From the NCBI RefSeq assembly GCF_000347035.1, contig NZ_ANIJ01000018.1, forward strand, positions 248,001 to 312,000: a stretch of 64,000 bases of DNA, written 5' to 3'. The position numbers were made by a program, and so were the translations under genes. Of this stretch, positions 60,138-64,000 are shown one piece after another (the first letter of the stretch is position 1; the number at the start of each line of letters is the position of its first letter). A model generated the notes under the pieces. The model saw nothing but the letters and a program-made list of their open reading frames with translations, was not told the origin of the DNA and did not search any database. This DNA is from Leptospira sp. B5-022 (GTDB taxonomy: Bacteria; Spirochaetota; Leptospiria; Leptospirales; Leptospiraceae).

Positions 60138-60830
60138 CTAATCCCTCCACAGCATGAGCATGCTGTCCTCATTCTCCGAAATCGGTTCTATTCTCAAATA
60201 ATCCGGTCCAAAAAAATCCAGTAGAGGTTTTAAGATCGTATTGGAGCGTACAAATAAGAATACATTTCCCTTTTCAGGGATTACTTTTTGGACAGTAACA
60301 GCTCCTGCAACTTCCGGAATTTCCGCCAAAAAATAATTCAGATCGACTCTGATCTCATTTCCTACTTCCGTAAGGGATAATATTTCCGGAATTTCTTCCA
60401 CGATCTCTTCTAATATCAATTTTCGATGGAATTTGAAAACTTTGGAAAAAATTCGTATCGGATCTATAGACCTTGGGTTATGATCATAGAGTCTAAACGC
60501 TTCTATTCGAAACACAACTCTGTTTCCGTCTACTTTCACAGGTCGTAAAGAAAGTTTGTATCTGATATGATTCGTTCTTAAAATTTTGGACCAAGTTAGT
60601 CCTTTGATGGAATAATGTCCGGAAAGGTATAAAACGCCCCGACCGGAATCCATCACAAGCGATTCCAGATCTTCGGTACCCTCTACCACTTTTTTTTGCA
60701 GAACCTTATTCAAAGAATGAAGTAAAACGGCGATCCTGTAATTGCTCTTTAAGGCTTTTTCTTCGAAGGAATTTTTCCCCGTCAGAAAATCAAAAAGATT
60801 GAATCCCGAAAGTTTCCGCAAATCGAGCAT
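60138..60830 (-). CDS. Hypothetical protein
   Basis: A 230-residue protein without signal peptide or membrane helix. Coding is supported by composition and length. A charged, alternating beta/alpha pattern is seen (GVLYLSGHYSIKGLTW, NRVVFRIEAFRLYD, NVFLFVRSNT). No family recognised. It lies 94 bases upstream of the metallophosphoesterase operon on the same strand and is divergent from gpsA. Confidence 0.55.
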   Translation of the reverse strand: MLDLRKLSGFNLFDFLTGKNSFEEKALKSNYRIAVLLHSLNKVLQKKVVEGTEDLESLVMDSGRGVLYLSGHYSIKGLTWSKILRTNHIRYKLSLRPVKVDGNRVVFRIEAFRLYDHNPRSIDPIRIFSKVFKFHRKLILEEIVEEIPEILSLTEVGNEIRVDLNYFLAEIPEVAGAVTVQKVIPEKGNVFLFVRSNTILKPLLDFFGPDYLRIEPISENEDSMLMLWRD

Positions 60831-60997
60831 GGAAGAACAAAGTTAATCCTTCGGATTCGGTCGGTAAACTTCATTTCTTTTTTAGGCCAAAATAAGAATA
60901 GACGGGCCTTCTTATTTCCCTCCTTTTTTTTCTTGCCGTTTAGGCTTTCCTAGTCAGGATCATCACTCCTTAGGGTTAGTCGGGGAAAGGATATCTC

Positions 60998-61999
60998 ATG
61001 CAAATCGGCGTTATCGGATCTGGGAGTTTTGGTTCTTCTTTAGGCGTGCTCTTGGCAGACAAAGGGTATGAAGTTACCATTTGGGGAAGGAATTCAGACC
61101 TGATCCGAGAGATAAATGAGAACCATCGAAACGAAAAATATCTGCCGGGGATAGAACTTCCTAAAAATTTAAAGGGAAGTACAAGTTTAGAAGAAGCAGT
61201 TCGAGAGAAGGACATGATCGTTTCTGCTCCCCCTTCTCATGCGATCACTGATATTTTAAAAGAAATTAAATCTTTTCTGCCTGAAAAGGCTCCCATTGTT
61301 TCTGCAAGTAAAGGAATAGAGAACGGAAGCCTCAGATTGGTCTCCGAAATTTTTGAGGCGGAACTTCCCGGTAAATTTCACAGCAAATTATCTTATCTTT
61401 CCGGGCCTAGTTTTGCGAAAGAATTGGTCAAACGTGTTCCTACAATCGTGAGCATCGCCTCCAAGAATGAAGCAACAGCAAGAAAGGTGCAGGAAATATT
61501 CAGTTTCACTTATTTTAGGACCTATTGGACTCCGGATGTAGTGGGGGTGGAAGTCGGCGGTTCCTTAAAGAATGTGATTGCGATCGCGGCAGGTGTTTCG
61601 GACGGATTGGGATTTGGACAGAATACAAGAGCCGCTTTGATCACCAGAGGACTTACCGAAATTTCTAGGCTAGGAGTCAAACTGGGAGCGGATCCTCTAA
61701 CTTTCTTGGGGCCATCCGGAATGGGGGATTTGATCTTAACTTGCTGCGGGGACGCTTCTAGAAATAGGACGGTAGGTTTTAGATTGGGAAAAGGAGAAAG
61801 TTTGGATTCAATATTGGGTGGTATGGTAGAAGTTGCAGAAGGGGTAAAAACGGCTAAAAGTGGATTCGAATTATCCCAGAAATTAGGTATAGAAATGGCC
61901 ATCACCACCGAGGTGTATAAAATGCTTTACGAGCATAAGAATCCGAAGGAGGTTGTTAGAGATTTAATGGGCCGGGACTTAAAAAGAGAAGGTCTATAA
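60998..61999 (+). CDS. gpsA: Glycerol-3-phosphate dehydrogenase [NAD(P)+]
   Basis: Makes sn-glycerol 3-phosphate for phospholipids. 333 residues: Rossmann motif [47 protein letters not shown], and the catalytic-domain motifs [24 protein letters not shown] and [15 protein letters not shown]. Length and motif set are normal. It is followed 27 bases later by the large exported protein. Confidence 0.97.
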   Translation: MQIGVIGSGSFGSSLGVLLADKGYEVTIWGRNSDLIREINENHRNEKYLPGIELPKNLKGSTSLEEAVREKDMIVSAPPSHAITDILKEIKSFLPEKAPIVSASKGIENGSLRLVSEIFEAELPGKFHSKLSYLSGPSFAKELVKRVPTIVSIASKNEATARKVQEIFSFTYFRTYWTPDVVGVEVGGSLKNVIAIAAGVSDGLGFGQNTRAALITRGLTEISRLGVKLGADPLTFLGPSGMGDLILTCCGDASRNRTVGFRLGKGESLDSILGGMVEVAEGVKTAKSGFELSQKLGIEMAITTEVYKMLYEHKNPKEVVRDLMGRDLKREGL

Positions 62000-62026
62000 A
62001 CCGGACTTAATTCGCGATCGATTCCC

Positions 62027-64000
62027 TTGCAAAATGCAATTTTAAATATTCGTAAAATAGGCGGCATCAGCCTAATTTTCAAGTATATTCCATTTTTATT
62101 AATTTCATTCTGCTCTTTTTGCACTTCACTTTCGGCGCAGTCCCGTAATGATTACGGTTGGACCGGTTCTCCGGGAAATTTTTATCTTTTGATGGACGGC
62201 AAAAGTGTCCTAACCAAGGAAACGGATTTTAATTCTTTTCCGGAGGGATTAAATGGGGTCCAAAAATCGGAATTTGCACTTTTGGCTGGAGAATATTTAC
62301 TTCTTAACAAAGATTCCGGAAAATTTTCCAATCTGATCAATACGATCCGAAAGGAAAAAGATCTAGGCTTTGCGGAAGTTCTACTGCTTTATTTTCAGGA
62401 TATCTACTTCTCCAAAAAAACAAACGGAGAAAATTTCTTAAAGGCTTGGAATCCTCCTGTAGGAGACAGTTACCAAAAAGAATTGGTAGAATCTGCGCGT
62501 AATGTTCTTCTTCATAAGAAACCTGCGGATAAGATCAAATGTTCTCCTAAAAAACAATATTATTCGCTATGTAGAATGCTTCGCCTTGGGAGTTATATGG
62601 CGGATTTTAAACTCTCCGATCCGAATCATGATCGGGAATATACGAATCTACATAGAATACTTTCTCCTTTTCCCGGGGTCAGCGATCCGGAGGAGAAGGA
62701 GCTAAAACATATTCCTTTCTTATCTAATTTTCTTCCGAATATTGCGGATTATCTTTCCGAGCTGGGATTTGCAAGAGATGCGATCCAATTTTCTAAAATA
62801 GGGATCGTTTCCGAAAATTTGGGCGGAAGAATGTTGTCCCATTCCTACGAAAAACTGGCGTATTATTATTTGGTGGATGGAGATCCGAATTCCGCAGAAA
62901 AAGTCTTAAAATACGTCGTTGATAGACAAGGAGAGATGGCTCCTGTTTACAAAAATTCATTATATCTGAAGTTAGGCACTCTTGCATATTTGCAAGGTGA
63001 GCCTGCAAGAGCTTTGGATTATTATCTGAATCTCGACTTTCTACATTGGTCTACCAAGATACTTCATCCATTTTTGGGCGAGCCGATCTCGATCAATAGC
63101 GCTCGTGATTTGGTTTCCGTGGCCGTCTGGAAATCTAAAAATTCTCATAAGGCAGTAGACGCTCTCCAGTCGGTTAGTACTCCGAAAAATCTAACCGAAG
63201 ACGATCTATTTACTAAATTAAGGATTATTCAAATACTTTCCGAAGACGAGCCAGAGGTAGCTTCCAAGCTTGCGATGGATTTAAGCTTTCTAGCACAGAG
63301 TAAGGGATGGAGAAGAGTAGAATATTCCGCTACATTACTCCATGGATTTTTGCAGTTAAAGACGAATAATCTCAGAAAAGCTATCATAGAATTCACCAAA
63401 GCAGGTGGAATCTTAAAAGAAGATCCGGCTTATAAAGAAGAATGGATCCGATTGAACGGCTTATTTCTTTCTCATAAAGAATCCTCGAATCTCCGAGGAG
63501 TAAAAGGTTTCTTAGATCAGGCTCTTAAAATTTCCGCTTCCGGTGTTACGGATGATAAAACTTTCGAGATCAAAAACTATCTGCCTCCTTCCTTTGGAAG
63601 TAAAAGTTTAGAGAACTCAGCCATCGATTTTTATATCAGACATGGATATACAAACGATCTACTTTCGTTTATGATCCATTATGAGGAGAATTCGGAACTT
63701 CAGGAGGACGATTCTCCTCCAGATCTGGCCATTCTCAAGACCCATATTAGGATCTCTAGATACAAAGGATTTTATCCCCCTGGAAGAGAACCTTGGAAAT
63801 CCGCCTGGTCCGAAATGAGAGCCAAGGAATCCGCTCGAATTAGAGAGGAATCCGACCCAATCAAAAATGCGAATTTCAAAAAGTTAACTCATCCATTGAT
63901 TGCAATTTTTGTGAAAGATAAGAGAGTATTTCTATTTCACAAAGACGGAGATTCTTCCGAGTTGGAAGCAAGGGAATTGAATACCGAAAATCCTTCCAGT
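62027..64000 (+). CDS. Large exported helical-repeat protein, 3'-truncated; possible TPR-CHAT
   Basis: The frame is open for 658 codons to the window end. No ATG lies before 62192, so the TTG at 62027 is the likely start; it gives a signal peptide (IFKYIPFLLISFCSFC, cleavage near SAQ). The body is paired helices like TPR or SEL1 repeats (EKLAYYYLVDGDPNSAEKVL, LGTLAYLQGEPARALDYYL). The last residues (HPLIAIFVKDKRVFLFHKDG) resemble the start of a CHAT caspase-like domain, which would continue outside. That is a guess from about 35 residues. Confidence 0.55.
   Translation, partial: MQNAILNIRKIGGISLIFKYIPFLLISFCSFCTSLSAQSRNDYGWTGSPGNFYLLMDGKSVLTKETDFNSFPEGLNGVQKSEFALLAGEYLLLNKDSGKFSNLINTIRKEKDLGFAEVLLLYFQDIYFSKKTNGENFLKAWNPPVGDSYQKELVESARNVLLHKKPADKIKCSPKKQYYSLCRMLRLGSYMADFKLSDPNHDREYTNLHRILSPFPGVSDPEEKELKHIPFLSNFLPNIADYLSELGFARDAIQFSKIGIVSENLGGRMLSHSYEKLAYYYLVDGDPNSAEKVLKYVVDRQGEMAPVYKNSLYLKLGTLAYLQGEPARALDYYLNLDFLHWSTKILHPFLGEPISINSARDLVSVAVWKSKNSHKAVDALQSVSTPKNLTEDDLFTKLRIIQILSEDEPEVASKLAMDLSFLAQSKGWRRVEYSATLLHGFLQLKTNNLRKAIIEFTKAGGILKEDPAYKEEWIRLNGLFLSHKESSNLRGVKGFLDQALKISASGVTDDKTFEIKNYLPPSFGSKSLENSAIDFYIRHGYTNDLLSFMIHYEENSELQEDDSPPDLAILKTHIRISRYKGFYPPGREPWKSAWSEMRAKESARIREESDPIKNANFKKLTHPLIAIFVKDKRVFLFHKDGDSSELEARELNTENPSS

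Overview
The window is a chromosomal segment of a Leptospira species, probably a saprophytic or intermediate-group member rather than L. interrogans. This rests on a recognisable flagellar-coiling protein gene (fcpA), an orphan 5S rRNA gene away from any 16S/23S gene, many spirochete-type lipoproteins, and AT-leaning DNA with dense genes on both strands. The species call is inference. I see no insertion sequence, prophage, integrase or CRISPR array. The window opens inside icd and closes inside a large exported repeat protein.

Layout. 1-6.1 kb: 3' end of NADP-isocitrate dehydrogenase, an exported protein, a double-receiver response regulator flanked by copies of a short repeat, a long mazG, a DUF6580-type membrane protein and an outer-membrane-like protein. 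6.2-13.4 kb: a LOG-family hydrolase, an ankyrin protein, an AEC transporter, an M23 peptidase, tRNA-Thr(CGU), a DUF2889-like protein, an SDR oxidoreductase and a SUMF1-domain protein. 13.5-22.9 kb: a hybrid histidine kinase, then queE tightly followed by a RapA-like SNF2 ATPase, then pheT and a gamma-carbonic-anhydrase-like protein. 23-34.7 kb: a tandem hemerythrin, DUF3052 proteins (one with a histone-H1-like lysine tail), an orphan cytochrome oxidase subunit IV, an ATP-grasp-like protein, a UMF1-type transporter, a BFD ferredoxin / RibD-like / transglycosylase operon, the 5S gene, a probable structured small RNA and a Lys/Asp-rich exported protein.

34.7-48 kb: the glycine cleavage operon gcvT-gcvH-gcvP, a hotdog-fold protein, a neutral-ceramidase-like lipoprotein, a methyltransferase, and the run MDR oxidoreductase - polyprenyl synthase - tlyA, then a Baeyer-Villiger-type monooxygenase with a palindromic leader. 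48-55.8 kb: a coiled-coil protein convergent with fcpA, a DnaC-like ATPase followed by folK and panB, a DAHP synthase with an altered metal-site motif, an Hpt protein, lpxA, an M15 peptidase and a small lipoprotein. 55.9-64 kb: a minus-strand group (metallophosphoesterase, nucleotidyltransferase-like, zinc-ribbon protein, recG), gpsA, and a partial exported protein that may lead into a CHAT domain.

Most genes are housekeeping: one-carbon metabolism (gcv, folK, panB), isoprenoids, lipid A (lpxA), phospholipid precursors (gpsA), peptidoglycan turnover (M23, M15, GT51), DNA repair (recG), nucleotide sanitation (mazG) and phosphorelay signalling. The most unusual items are the promoter-to-terminator RNA unit at 33.8-33.98 kb, the GPDS motif in the DAHP synthase, queE next to a RapA-like ATPase, the DUF3052-lysine-tail fusion, and the dyad and hairpin upstream of fcpA.
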